Positions 43,996-54,001 of a DNA stretch of 64,000 nt are shown here, in pieces (the first letter of the stretch is position 1; each line of letters starts with the position of its first letter). The stretch comes from Pedobacter changchengzhani (lineage in GTDB: Bacteria > Bacteroidota > Bacteroidia > Sphingobacteriales > Sphingobacteriaceae), in contig NZ_SJCY01000004.1 of NCBI RefSeq assembly GCF_004354365.1, forward strand, positions 310,001 through 374,000, in the 5' to 3' direction. The position numbers were made by a program, and so were the translations under genes. The notes below the pieces were generated by a model that saw only the letters and a list, made by a program, of their open reading frames with translations, was not told where the DNA came from and made no database searches.

Positions 43996-44505
43996 TTAAA
44001 GTATGCTCACAATAACGTGATGTTTTTTCGTTACGGCTTTTTTATAAAATTCTAGAATTTCAGTTAATGTTTGTTTGAATTCTCCAATTAATTGTTCCTT
44101 GCTGTCCTGCTCAATTCCCTTTGGATATACTTTGTTTTTTTTCAACATTTTGGGGTCGAAATTACTTGCAAGTTTGTCAAACTCAATTTTTTCAATTGCA
44201 GTTATTATTTCTGTCAATTCTTCATTTTCTGTGCAGGTAATAAAGTCAGCATCATCATCGTCAATGTTGAAGTTGTGTATACCAACAATAGCCTCGCTTA
44301 ATTTGTCGCCCTCAATAGGTTCAGATGCAGAAACTCCTGTCAAAAAGCAATGAAGTGCATCCCAAACTTTGTCAATGTCCATACATTCAAACTTTCCGCT
44401 TTCTTCTATTTCAAAAAGTTTGTTAGTCAAGTCTTCGTTATTTAAGTCCATAAGAGAATTTAAAGTCTCTTCATCAACCATAAGATATTCAGCAATCATT
44501 CCCAT
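43996..44505 (-). CDS. DUF1877 (YfbM-family) protein, cassette module gene 2
   Basis: A 169-residue soluble protein of the YfbM/DUF1877 family. It has the typical start 'MGMIAEYLMVDEETLNSLM', then 'DIDKVWDALHCFLTGVS' and 'KLSEAIVGIHNFN', and ends with 'HHVIVSIL'. The fold is known for E. coli YfbM, but its function is not. It forms the second module, bounded by GTTAGCGTTAAG on its start side (44571-44560, minus strand) and by CTACCGCTAAC on its stop side (43977-43967). Confidence 0.88.
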   Translation of the reverse strand: MGMIAEYLMVDEETLNSLMDLNNEDLTNKLFEIEESGKFECMDIDKVWDALHCFLTGVSASEPIEGDKLSEAIVGIHNFNIDDDDADFITCTENEELTEIITAIEKIEFDKLASNFDPKMLKKNKVYPKGIEQDSKEQLIGEFKQTLTEILEFYKKAVTKKHHVIVSIL

Positions 44506-44559
44506 AATTAATATTTATTTTATAAAGTTGTTGTTCGTGTATGAAGGCCGGTCTGTACA

Positions 44560-44571
44560 CTTAACGCTAAC
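44560..44571. repeat. Outer boundary repeat of the DUF1877 module
   Basis: CTTAACGCTAAC on the plus strand shares CGCTAAC with 43839-43845. No long inverted partner is present; downstream the word TATATGTGCAA occurs twice (about 44577 and 44620). It could be the remains of a second inverted-repeat element. Confidence 0.45.
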
Positions 44572-44730
44572 TTATATATATGTGCAATGAATCCGCACAA
44601 ATGCAGCTTTATTAGTATGTATATGTGCAACTTCATAGCTTATAATATTTTTTTGAAGTTAATTATTTTATTTTCAAATCAACACAATAATTTCTGGCAA
44701 ATAAACACTTATTCCTTACCCAAAACAAAA

Positions 44731-44760
44731 AAAAGCAACCCAAATAAATGGATTGCTTTT
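44731..44760 (-). terminator. Terminator of purA
   Basis: On the minus strand AAAAGCAA...TTGCTTTT with a CCA/TGG extension and a T run after it. It lies about 60 bases after the purA stop. Confidence 0.75.
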
Positions 44761-44782
44761 ATGATAATGTTAAAGATCTCTC

Positions 44783-44802
44783 CCTGCCTACCGGCAGGCA
44801 GG
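44783..44802. repeat. GC-rich palindrome inside a dispersed repeat
   Basis: CCTGCCTACCGGCAGGCAGG is nearly self-complementary and is flanked by GAGAGATC and GGTCGAGATGAC words (44775-44819) typical of dispersed Bacteroidota repeats. The remaining gap 44572-44730 holds nothing recognisable. Confidence 0.6.
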
Positions 44803-44821
44803 CACAAGGTCGAGATGACGA

Positions 44822-46102
<1,281 letters not shown>

Positions 46103-46131
46103 TTAAAATTTAAGCTGGTTTTATTTAAGAA

Positions 46132-46623
46132 TTAGTTCTTTTGAATTTTGGTTGTCGAATTTTCGCTCACTTTTCTGGCCATGCTACAATCGGAGCAGAA
46201 ACCGTAAAGATTTAATGAGTGGTGTTTAACATCGAATTTTAATAAATCGCCAACCATGGTTTGGATTTGGTGGATTCTAGGATCGCAAAATTCGACAACT
46301 TTACTGCATTCGATGCAAATTACATGATCGTGTTGACGATAACCATAAGATTTTTCGAACTGCGCCATATTTTTTCCAAACTGATGTTTGGTTACTAAAT
46401 CACAGGATACCAAAAGTTCTAAAGTGTTGTAAACCGTTGCACGGCTGACACGATATTTTTGATTTTTCATGTGTATATAAAGCGTTTCCACATCAAAATG
46501 GTCATTTCTAGAATAGATTTCCTCTAAAATAGCGAAACGTTCAGGCGTTTTTCTAAGGTTTTTATTTTCTAAATAAGCCTCAAAAATTTTACGAACGAGC
46601 TCATTTGTTTTCTGTTCAGACAT
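46132..46623 (-). CDS. Fur-family transcriptional regulator
   Basis: A 163-residue metal-dependent or peroxide-sensing repressor. The winged helix (about 15-85, 'RKTPERFAILEEIYSRNDHFDVETLYIHMKNQKYRVSRATVYNTLELLV') is followed by the metal-binding dimer domain with 'RQHDHVICIECSKVVEF' and 'GFCSDC', whose cysteines form the structural zinc site. Whether it senses iron, zinc or peroxide cannot be read from the sequence. A purA gene follows it directly. It could recognise the Fur-box-like palindrome at 4413, which is speculation. Confidence 0.92.
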   Translation of the reverse strand: MSEQKTNELVRKIFEAYLENKNLRKTPERFAILEEIYSRNDHFDVETLYIHMKNQKYRVSRATVYNTLELLVSCDLVTKHQFGKNMAQFEKSYGYRQHDHVICIECSKVVEFCDPRIHQIQTMVGDLLKFDVKHHSLNLYGFCSDCSMARKVSENSTTKIQKN

Positions 46624-46640
46624 AGTTTTTTAACTCCTTT

Positions 46641-46648
46641 CAAATGTA
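46641..46648 (-). promoter_or_regulatory. -7 promoter element of the Fur-family gene
   Basis: The minus strand reads TACATTTG, a full match ending 17 bases before the start codon; no -33 match is seen. Confidence 0.45.
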
Positions 46649-46698
46649 GGTAATTTGTTTGATTGTTAAAGTGTTTGATTGTTGAAAAGTTGTAAATA

Positions 46699-46756
46699 GT
46701 CGGGAAGACTGAAAAGTCCGAAAGTCAGAGGTCTGAAGTCGGAAGACCGAAGATTT
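46699..46756. repeat. Purine-rich word repeat (GTCNGAA heptads)
   Basis: A run such as GTCAGAG, GTCTGAA, GTCGGAA, GACCGAA, GATTTGA with 7-base phase, preceded by 8-9 base variants. It is the inverse-complement wording of the pyrimidine-rich tandem repeat at 46918-47285. Confidence 0.6.
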
Positions 46757-46917
46757 GAGTTTCATACAGCAAAATTCCAAGGGGTTGGGTGAAAAAAAGT
46801 TGGCCACGCCATAAAATTCAAGAAAAAACTGAATAAGTGATGTCACACTGAGCTCCAGCCTGTAAGGCAGGTGTATAAGGGTATTTGTCTGGTTAACGAT
46901 AATGAAGGATTATCGGA

Positions 46918-47285
46918 CTTCCGTCTATTTTATTTTTACGCCCAAACTTCGGTCTTCCCGCCTTTTCGGTCTTTTTTCTACGCTTAAACTTACTTACTCA
47001 GTCATCGGCTTTCCGCCTATTTTATTTTTACGCTCAAACTTCCGTCTTCCCGACTTTTCCGTCTTTCGGACTTTTTTTTACGCTTAAACTTCCGTCATCG
47101 GCTTTCCGTCTATTTTATTTTTACGCCCAAACTTCGGTCTTCCCGACTTTTCCGTCTTTCGGACTTTTTTCTACGCTTAAACTTACTTACTCAGTCATCG
47201 GCTTTCCGTCTATTTTATTTTCACGCTTAAACTTCGGTCTTCCTGACTTTTCTGTCTTTCGGACTTTTTTTAAACTTCCGACTTC
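46918..47285. repeat. Tandem repeat, four units of about 91-100 bases
   Basis: Units begin at about 46918, 47009, 47102 and 47202 with (T)TTCCG(T/C)CTATTTTATTTT, followed by AAACTTCGGTCTTCCCGACTTTT and CGGACTTTTTT. The plus strand is pyrimidine-rich. The array fills the space between fur and the RelA/SpoT gene up to the latter's stop codon. No gene is present in 46624-47285. Confidence 0.8.
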
Positions 47286-49493
47286 CTACGCATCAAACCT
47301 AGTTACAGCAGTAACACCTTTTACTTGCAATAAATTTTTAATTAAGTTTTCTAAATGTTCGGTATCGTTAACGAAAATCATAATCGAACCATCAAAAATA
47401 CCTTCATCTGTGTCCACGGTTATAGATCGCATATTTACTTTAAAATCGTTAGAAATTACTTTGGTTATGTTGTTAATCAAGCCAACATCATCAATGCCTA
47501 TAATATGTAGGCCCGTTAAGAAAGTGAGTTCTTTTTGTCCGTTCCACTTCGCTTTAACTACTCTATAGCCGTAATTCGCCATTAATTGCGTTGCATTAGG
47601 GCAATTTGTACGGTGAATTTTGATGCCTTCGCTCACGGTTACGAAACCAAAAACATCATCGCCAGGAATAGGATTACAGCAAGCTGCCAAAGTATAATCG
47701 ATGCGTTGCATATCTTCACCAATCAATAAAATATCGGTGTCGGCACCTTTCATTTTATTTTTCACCATATCAACCGTTAGGTTTTCTGGTCTTTCTGGCC
47801 CTTTAGTATCTACATCTTTTTCACTGGTAACGTATTCTTTAATATCTTTAAGTTCAATTTTGCCCTGCGCTACCTGTATAAAAAGTTCTTGTGTAGATTG
47901 AAGTTTAAAAAAGTAACTAATTTTTTGAATGTTTTCTGTATTGTAGGTGATTTTTAGCGACTTCATTTTGCGCTCTAAAATCTCTTTGCCATTATCGGCA
48001 ATTTTGCGTTTTTCTTCTTTTAAAGATGATTTTATTTTAGATTTGGCTTTGGCCGTCACCACTACATTTAGCCAATCTTCTTTTGGCGTTTGCTTGCTCG
48101 AGGTAATAATTTCTACCTGATCGCCGTTTTGCAACTTATAAGATATTGGTACAAGCTTGTGATTAACTTTTGCGCCAATACAAGTTGCACCAACGCCGGT
48201 ATGAATTTCAAAGGCAAAATCTAAAGCGGTAGCACCTAACGGAAGTTGAATTAAAGCACCTTTTGGCGTAAAAATAAAAATCTCATCCGAAAAAAGATTC
48301 ATCTTAAAATCGTCCAAAAAATCTAGCGCGTTGGCTTCAGGATTACTGAGCATTTCCCTCACTTTCATAATCCATTGGTCGAGCCCGTTATCGTTGCTCG
48401 ATTCTTTGTATTTCCAATGCGCAGCAAAACCTTTTTCAGCAATTTCATTCATGCGTTGCGTACGAATTTGTACTTCTACCCATTGTCCGCGGGGTCCCAT
48501 TACCGTGGTGTGCAAACTCTCATAGCCATTACCTTTTGGCGATGAAACCCAGTCGCGCAACCTGTCGGGATTAGGGCGATAAAGATCGGTAACGATAGAA
48601 TATGCTTTCCAACAATCGGCTTTTTCATTTTCTGGCGCACTATCTAATATTATTCTAATGGCAAAAAGATCATATACTTCTTCAAAAGGAATGTTTTTAT
48701 TTTTCATTTTATTCCAAATTGAATGTATGGATTTCGGTCGGCCATACACATTTGAAACTAATGATTGTTCTTGAAGGATCTCATCAATCGGCTCGACGAA
48801 TTTTTTAACAAATAATGCACGTTCAGCCTTTTTTTCGTTTAGTTTTTTTGCGATAAACTTGTAAGTATCTGGTTCTAAATACTTCATTGATAAATCTTCC
48901 AGTTCGGATTTAATGGCATATAAACCCAATCTATGTGCAAGTGGCGCATATAAATAAATGGTTTCGGATGCTATTTTAAGTTGCTTATGGCGAGGCATAA
49001 AATCCATGGTGCGCATATTATGCAAGCGATCGGCAAGTTTTATTAAAATCACCCTAACATCATCCGCAAGGGTAAGTAGCATTTTCCTAAAATTTTCTGC
49101 TTGCAAGGAACTATTGGTATCAAAAACACCCGAAATTTTGGTTAAGCCATCAATTATTTTTGCGGTTTTTTTACCAAATTCTCTTTCAATATCTTCCAAA
49201 CTGATGTCGGTATCTTCCACAACATCGTGTAGTAAAGCGCAAACAATTGATGTAGTGCCTAAACCTATCTCTTCTGCAGAAATTTGAGCCACCGCAATTG
49301 GATGATAAATATAAGGCTCGCCAGATTTTCGCCGCATATCTTTATGGCTCTCCAAGGCCATATCAAAAGCTTTTCTGATTTCTTTTTTATCGCCTTTTTG
49401 CAACGTAGATTTGCTGGCGCGCAACAATGCCCTATATCTTTTTAAAATTTCTCTTTTCTCAGCCTCTAAATCAATTACTAACTCTGTTTTCAT
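47286..49493 (-). CDS. Bifunctional (p)ppGpp synthetase/hydrolase, RelA/SpoT family
   Basis: A 735-residue long RSH enzyme that controls the stringent response. An N-terminal HD hydrolase domain (about 50-200; HD at 89-90 in 'ALLHDVVEDT'), the synthetase domain (about 250-360, 'YGRPKSIHSIWNKM', 'GYESLHTTVMGP'), a TGS domain (about 400-460, 'IFTPKGALIQLPLGATALDFAFEIHT'), the helical/CC region with 'CCNPIPGDDVFGF' and a C-terminal ACT domain (about 660-735) are all visible. The intact HD motif suggests both activities. It is a single gene. Confidence 0.95.
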   Translation of the reverse strand: MKTELVIDLEAEKREILKRYRALLRASKSTLQKGDKKEIRKAFDMALESHKDMRRKSGEPYIYHPIAVAQISAEEIGLGTTSIVCALLHDVVEDTDISLEDIEREFGKKTAKIIDGLTKISGVFDTNSSLQAENFRKMLLTLADDVRVILIKLADRLHNMRTMDFMPRHKQLKIASETIYLYAPLAHRLGLYAIKSELEDLSMKYLEPDTYKFIAKKLNEKKAERALFVKKFVEPIDEILQEQSLVSNVYGRPKSIHSIWNKMKNKNIPFEEVYDLFAIRIILDSAPENEKADCWKAYSIVTDLYRPNPDRLRDWVSSPKGNGYESLHTTVMGPRGQWVEVQIRTQRMNEIAEKGFAAHWKYKESSNDNGLDQWIMKVREMLSNPEANALDFLDDFKMNLFSDEIFIFTPKGALIQLPLGATALDFAFEIHTGVGATCIGAKVNHKLVPISYKLQNGDQVEIITSSKQTPKEDWLNVVVTAKAKSKIKSSLKEEKRKIADNGKEILERKMKSLKITYNTENIQKISYFFKLQSTQELFIQVAQGKIELKDIKEYVTSEKDVDTKGPERPENLTVDMVKNKMKGADTDILLIGEDMQRIDYTLAACCNPIPGDDVFGFVTVSEGIKIHRTNCPNATQLMANYGYRVVKAKWNGQKELTFLTGLHIIGIDDVGLINNITKVISNDFKVNMRSITVDTDEGIFDGSIMIFVNDTEHLENLIKNLLQVKGVTAVTRFDA

Positions 49494-49580
49494 TTGTTTT
49501 TTTTGCGTAAAAAATGCTGTGTTTTATTTGAATTAAACCTTATATTAGATGCAATATTTAAGTAATATAGAAATAACAGC

Positions 49581-49588
49581 TAACTTTG
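49581..49588 (+). promoter_or_regulatory. -7 promoter element of the DUF4294 gene
   Basis: TAACTTTG is a full match, 15 bases before the ATG at 49604, and overlaps the alternative start at 49586, which it therefore argues against. No -33 match was found. Confidence 0.5.
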
Positions 49589-49603
49589 TTCGACTATAAA
49601 ATT

Positions 49604-50218
49604 ATGAAAATTAAAGTGTTTTTTATGCTGTGCATTGTAATGATTTTTAGCATTTCGCTAAAAGCACAGGGTTTTACACCTCCAGTTTTCCCTAAAAAAG
49701 GTTTATCGGATACGATTAGAGTTGGTGCAACCAATGATAACGGTGTGATGATTCCTTGGATGCAGTTGCAAGATGTTAGCGTAGTTGCTGAGCGTATTTT
49801 TAAAACGCCAGAAGCCAAATTGGCTTTTAATAGGTTGAGGTATAATGTGTTAAAAGTGATGCCTTATGCGCTTTTTGCTAAGCGACGTTATGAGCAGCTA
49901 GAGGAAGATTTGCAAAAAGTCTCTGAAAAAAAACAACAAAAAGAATTGGTTAAAACATGCGATAGGGAAATTAAAGATATGTTTAATCGAGAAATTAAAG
50001 ATTTAACAATTACGCAAGGTCAAATTTTAACAAAGTTGATTGACCGAGAGGTTGGTAAAACAACTTACGATCTTGTGAAGCAAACAAAAGGCGGTTTTAC
50101 GGCGTTTTCTTACCAACTTATTGCCCGCGTAGTTGGCCATAATTTAAAAAGCACTTATGATCCTGTAGAAGATCGCGATATTGAATCCATTATTCGTTCT
50201 TCGGGGTTTTACCAATAA
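49604..50218 (+). CDS. DUF4294 protein, secreted
   Basis: A 204-residue protein with a signal peptide ('VFFMLCIVMIFSISLKAQ'). The mature sequence matches DUF4294, a Bacteroidota family of unknown function: 'PWMQLQDVSVVAERIF' and 'AFNRLRYNVLKVMPYALFAKRRYEQLEEDL', then 'LTITQGQILTKLIDREVG'. It is likely periplasmic. The glutathione peroxidase gene starts three bases after its stop codon, so they form an operon with bshB1. Confidence 0.9.
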   Translation: MKIKVFFMLCIVMIFSISLKAQGFTPPVFPKKGLSDTIRVGATNDNGVMIPWMQLQDVSVVAERIFKTPEAKLAFNRLRYNVLKVMPYALFAKRRYEQLEEDLQKVSEKKQQKELVKTCDREIKDMFNREIKDLTITQGQILTKLIDREVGKTTYDLVKQTKGGFTAFSYQLIARVVGHNLKSTYDPVEDRDIESIIRSSGFYQ

Positions 50219-50221
50219 ATA

Positions 50222-50737
50222 ATGAACCAAAACCTACCAAATATCTATTCATTTCAGGTGAAAAAGGTAAATGGCGAAGATCAACCTTTGTCGGCCTACA
50301 GAAATAAAGTTTTATTGATAGTAAATATTGCTTCAGGATGTGGTTTTGCGCCTCAGCTTAAGGAGTTACAGCAACTTAGAGATGAATTTGGCGATGATGG
50401 TTTTGAAATTTTAGGTTTCCCAAGCAACGATTTTGGTAAACAAGAACCTTTGGAAGGTGCCGAAATTAATTCGTTCTGTGAAATTAATCACGGCGTACAA
50501 TTTCCTGTATTTGATAAAATTAGGGTTCGAGGTGCGTACGCTCATCCACTTTATCAATTTTTAAGTGATAAAAAGCAAAATCACGTTTTAACATCTCACC
50601 CCAGGTGGAACTTTCATAAATTCTTGGTTAACCAAGATGGAGCGGTTGAAGATTACTTTTTTTCTTTTACAAAACCCTTAAGTTCTAAAATTAAAAAGAA
50701 AATTCAGCGCTTGCTCAATTCAAATTCGAAAAAATGA
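50222..50737 (+). CDS. Glutathione peroxidase-family thiol peroxidase
   Basis: A 171-residue peroxidase. The tetrad is complete: C40 ('ASGCGFAPQ'), Q74 ('FGKQEP'), W129 and N130 ('RWNFHKFLV'). C86 ('NSFCEI') is at the place of the resolving cysteine in thioredoxin-type enzymes. The active-site segment differs from the usual ASKCGFTPQY in several residues. It overlaps the bshB1 gene by four bases (ATGA), suggesting that bacillithiol could be its electron donor; this is an inference from context. Confidence 0.9.
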   Translation: MNQNLPNIYSFQVKKVNGEDQPLSAYRNKVLLIVNIASGCGFAPQLKELQQLRDEFGDDGFEILGFPSNDFGKQEPLEGAEINSFCEINHGVQFPVFDKIRVRGAYAHPLYQFLSDKKQNHVLTSHPRWNFHKFLVNQDGAVEDYFFSFTKPLSSKIKKKIQRLLNSNSKK

Positions 50738-51450
50738 AATTAGATATTTTAGTTATTGCAGTTCATCCTGATGATGCTGAACTTGGTTGTTCGGGAACAA
50801 TTTTAAAACACATTGCTTTAGGTAAAAAAGTTGGCATTGTTGATTTAACCAGGGGCGAACTTGGTACACGCGGCACAGCCGAAACGAGAGATAGTGAAGC
50901 TGCCGATTCTGCTAAAATTTTAGGGTTGCACACACGCGAAAATTTAGGAATGAGAGATGGTTTTTTCTTAAATGATGAGGCGCATCGATTGGAAATCATT
51001 AAAACGATCCGTAAGTATCAACCAGAAATTATTTTAAGTAATGCGCTTGAAGATCGTCATCCAGATCATGGTAGAGCAGGAGATTTAGTTTATGATGCTG
51101 TTTTTTTATCGGGGTTACCGAAAATAGAAACGAAATTTGAAGGGCAAACGCAAAACGCACACAGACCTCGATTGTTATTGCAGTATATACAAGATAGATA
51201 TTTAAGGCCAGATGTTATTGTAGATATTTCTGATTTTATGGATGGTAAAATCGAATCTATCAAAGCCTTTAAAACGCAGTTCCATAATCCGGATGTTGAT
51301 GGATTGGACACCTATATATCCTCTCCAGAATTTTTTGAAAGTGTAATCGGCAGAGCGAGAGAATTTGGCAAAAGTATTGGCGCAACATTTGGCGAAGGTT
51401 TTACCTCAAGAAAGTTATTGGGCGTTGATAATCTTTTTGATTTACGTTAA
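50734..51450 (+). CDS. bshB1: Bacillithiol biosynthesis deacetylase BshB1
   Basis: A 238-residue LmbE/PIG-L-family zinc deacetylase that removes the acetyl group of GlcNAc-malate in bacillithiol synthesis. Zinc and catalytic residues lie in 'AVHPDDAELGCSGT' (HPDD), with 'DRHPDHGRAGDLVYDA' holding the third His; the BshB1-type stretch 'DLTRGELGTRGTAETRDSEAADSAKILG' is very clear. The start codon overlaps the stop codon of the peroxidase gene. BshA and BshC are not in the window. Confidence 0.95.
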   Translation: MKLDILVIAVHPDDAELGCSGTILKHIALGKKVGIVDLTRGELGTRGTAETRDSEAADSAKILGLHTRENLGMRDGFFLNDEAHRLEIIKTIRKYQPEIILSNALEDRHPDHGRAGDLVYDAVFLSGLPKIETKFEGQTQNAHRPRLLLQYIQDRYLRPDVIVDISDFMDGKIESIKAFKTQFHNPDVDGLDTYISSPEFFESVIGRAREFGKSIGATFGEGFTSRKLLGVDNLFDLR

Positions 51451-51626
51451 TTTTAGTTACGAACCAAAGAGCTTAATTAAGAGCACATTTTTTTTCTGGC
51501 TGGTTTTTAATTTTACCTTCGAGTTGTTGCAGTACTTTTTTTGGTTAGTTGTGTGTATGCTCATTGTTTAGAGTTTGATACGCCAACAAAATAAGCATTT
51601 GTTTGTTGTATTTAAAACCAAATATT

Positions 51627-52988
51627 ATGGGCAACATCTTTTCTTCTCTCAAAAACGCATACCGTCTTTTTAAACACGTAGATTTTGATAAGCTTGATGC
51701 GTTATCAAAAAAAGTTGATTTACCTAAAATGGTTGAAACCATTTCAAATCTTGATGACAAACAGATTCAAGGTATGATGAAAATGATGGGTGCAACGGAA
51801 AAGGAGCGACCACTACCAGAAATTGAAGGCGATTTTTATCACTTAGGCGACGAAGCTTTAAAAGATGAAGATCGCGAATTGCAATTGAAAGTGAGGGCTT
51901 TCTTGGAAAAAGAAGTAGAGCCGATTGTTAATCATTATTGGAATAAGGCAGAATTCCCTTTTGAAATTATTCCGAAATTAGCCGAGCTAAATATCTGTGG
52001 TTTAACCTATAAAGGCTATGGTTGTCCGGGTAAATCTAATTTAATGGAGGGTATTTTGGCTATGGAAATGGCGCGGATAGATACTTCCATCTCTACATTT
52101 TTTGGCGTGCAAAGCGGGTTGGTAATGGGTTCTATTTATATTTGTGGCTCGGAAGAGCAGAAGCACCATTGGTTACCTTTATTACAACAATTTAAAATTA
52201 TTGGCGCCTTTGGGTTAACCGAGCCAGAAGTGGGTTCGGCTGCAGCAGGCGGTTTAACTACAACTTGTAAAAAGGTTGGCGATAAGTGGGTGCTAAACGG
52301 ACAAAAAAAGTGGATTGGCAACGCAACTTTTGCAGATATTTTAATTATTTGGGCCAGAGATGAAGATAGCAATGAGGTAAAAGGTTTTATCGTTAAGAAA
52401 GATAATCCTGGCTTTACGGTAGAGAAGATGGAAAACAAAATGGCTTTGCGTATTGTTCAAAACGGGATTATTACATTAACAAATTGCGAAGTAGCAGAGG
52501 CTGATCGCTTACAAAATGCAAATTCGTTTAAAGATACTGCGAAAGTTTTACGAATGACTAGAGCAGGTGTTGCTTGGCAGGCTGTTGGCTGTGCGCGAGG
52601 TGCGTACGAAAACGCATTGGATTACACCCGCAAACGCAAACAGTTTGGAAAGCCGATTGCTTCTTTTCAACTAATTCAGAATCATTTGGTAGAAATGTTA
52701 TCTAACTTAACGGCCATGCAAACGCTGTGTTTTAGGCTTTCACAGCTCCAGGATCAAGGTTTACTTAAAGATGAGCATGCATCTTTAGCAAAAGTATTTT
52801 GTTCTTTACGCACCAGAGATGTAGTGAGTAAAGCGAGAGAAGTAATGGGTGGAAATGGAATTCTGCTCGAATATAATGTTGCTCGTTTTGTTGCAGATGC
52901 GGAGGCAATATATTCTTATGAAGGCACTAAAGAGATAAACACTTTAATTGTAGGCAGGGCGATAACGGGTTTTTCGGCTTTTGTTTAA
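51627..52988 (+). CDS. Acyl-CoA dehydrogenase, glutaryl-CoA dehydrogenase-like
   Basis: A 453-residue FAD enzyme. After an unusual N-terminal stretch of about 60 residues it has the full acyl-CoA dehydrogenase fold: 'GAFGLTEPEVGSAA' (FAD), 'WVLNGQKKWIGNATFAD', 'RKRKQFGKPIASFQLIQNHL', and 'MGGNGILLEYNVARF' followed by 'YEGTKEINTLIVGRAITG'. The last parts resemble glutaryl-CoA dehydrogenase, which would act in lysine breakdown. The start at 51627 is preferred; 51603 is an alternative. It is a single gene. Confidence 0.88.
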   Translation: MGNIFSSLKNAYRLFKHVDFDKLDALSKKVDLPKMVETISNLDDKQIQGMMKMMGATEKERPLPEIEGDFYHLGDEALKDEDRELQLKVRAFLEKEVEPIVNHYWNKAEFPFEIIPKLAELNICGLTYKGYGCPGKSNLMEGILAMEMARIDTSISTFFGVQSGLVMGSIYICGSEEQKHHWLPLLQQFKIIGAFGLTEPEVGSAAAGGLTTTCKKVGDKWVLNGQKKWIGNATFADILIIWARDEDSNEVKGFIVKKDNPGFTVEKMENKMALRIVQNGIITLTNCEVAEADRLQNANSFKDTAKVLRMTRAGVAWQAVGCARGAYENALDYTRKRKQFGKPIASFQLIQNHLVEMLSNLTAMQTLCFRLSQLQDQGLLKDEHASLAKVFCSLRTRDVVSKAREVMGGNGILLEYNVARFVADAEAIYSYEGTKEINTLIVGRAITGFSAFV

Positions 52989-53229
52989 TATTTGTTTTAT
53001 TGGGGAACGAAAAACGGTAATAAACGGCGCGTAAGGTAATGCCTTAAATTTAGTGTGGGCTTAAGCATTTCCGATGTTTACACATTTTGGTTTTGTTTTA
53101 ACGATTAACCTAGGTGCATAAACCTGATTGGCAGTGAAATCCTATTTGTTTTTTCTACAAAAAGATTGAACAGAAAGCAGGACTACAGAAGCTATGAAAT
53201 GCCGAACCGTTCGTTTTCTAATTAAAATT

Positions 53230-53634
53230 TTATTTAAGCGGGTGTTTATTAAATGCGACCAAGCTCATGGCGCTTTTTTCATACAATGCAATGCAATTTT
53301 TATTGAGTTGCGGATCAAAATTTACTTCTCCGGGTTGTAATGTTTTGGGAACGCTTGTGTGCTCCATAAAAAAATAAACTTTGGTATTGCCGTATTTTGT
53401 ATGCGGCATTAAATTGCCATAATCGCTCATTTCGCTCCAAATACTGTCTTTTACCGTAACTACATAAATTCTTTGTATTGGCCCTGTATTGTTATCGTTT
53501 CTATACTTCGTAATTTCTTTAAAACCGGCTTTCATTTGGTCAATACCCGTTTGGTTGAAGGTACTTTTTACAATAAAGAAAAGTATAACTAAAACGATTG
53601 CACCGGTAATATAGCTTAAAAGTTTATTTTTCAT
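53230..53634 (-). CDS. Hypothetical membrane-anchored protein, 134 residues
   Basis: A small protein with one N-terminal hydrophobic segment (about 6-24, 'LLSYITGAIVLVILFFIV') and a soluble remainder without known motif. It is probably anchored in the inner membrane and faces the periplasm. No family is recognised. It is divergent from the exopolysaccharide operon with a 367-base AT-rich region between them. Confidence 0.65.
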   Translation of the reverse strand: MKNKLLSYITGAIVLVILFFIVKSTFNQTGIDQMKAGFKEITKYRNDNNTGPIQRIYVVTVKDSIWSEMSDYGNLMPHTKYGNTKVYFFMEHTSVPKTLQPGEVNFDPQLNKNCIALYEKSAMSLVAFNKHPLK

Positions 53635-54001
53635 TAATTACAAAGTTGGCAATATTTTCTCCATTACGGTTAAGCAACAGTTAATTTGACTTTAAAACGT
53701 ATATAAAGGCTCGGTGGAAATCTAATTTTCTTCTAGGTGAAAGATGTTTCGTTTATTAAAGTTTTGTCTAACTTGAGTAAAATTTTTTTTTTGATTAACC
53801 TATAATTAAATTAGAAGGGATTTGTAATCAAAAACAACTATTTTATCCATTTCACGCTAAATCTTTGTGCAGTTATCCATATTGAGCTTACCAAATTTGC
53901 ATTTATATTGTACGTTTAAAAAGACAAAAATAAAATTATTTGTATAATTACTATTTTATTCAACTATATTCGCAAAAATAATACAATTCATAATTATATA
54001 A
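53635..54001. other. AT-rich region upstream of the exopolysaccharide operon
   Basis: No gene. Within it TTTG (53939-53942), 22 bases and TATATTCG (53965-53972, one mismatch to TAnnTTTG) could be the operon promoter, 29 bases before the first ATG; the match is weak. No operator palindrome was recognised. Confidence 0.4.

Noticed and set aside
46902-47087. A 61-residue frame in the fur/RSH intergenic repeats
   Set aside because: It is made of the tandem repeat words and has no independent coding signs.
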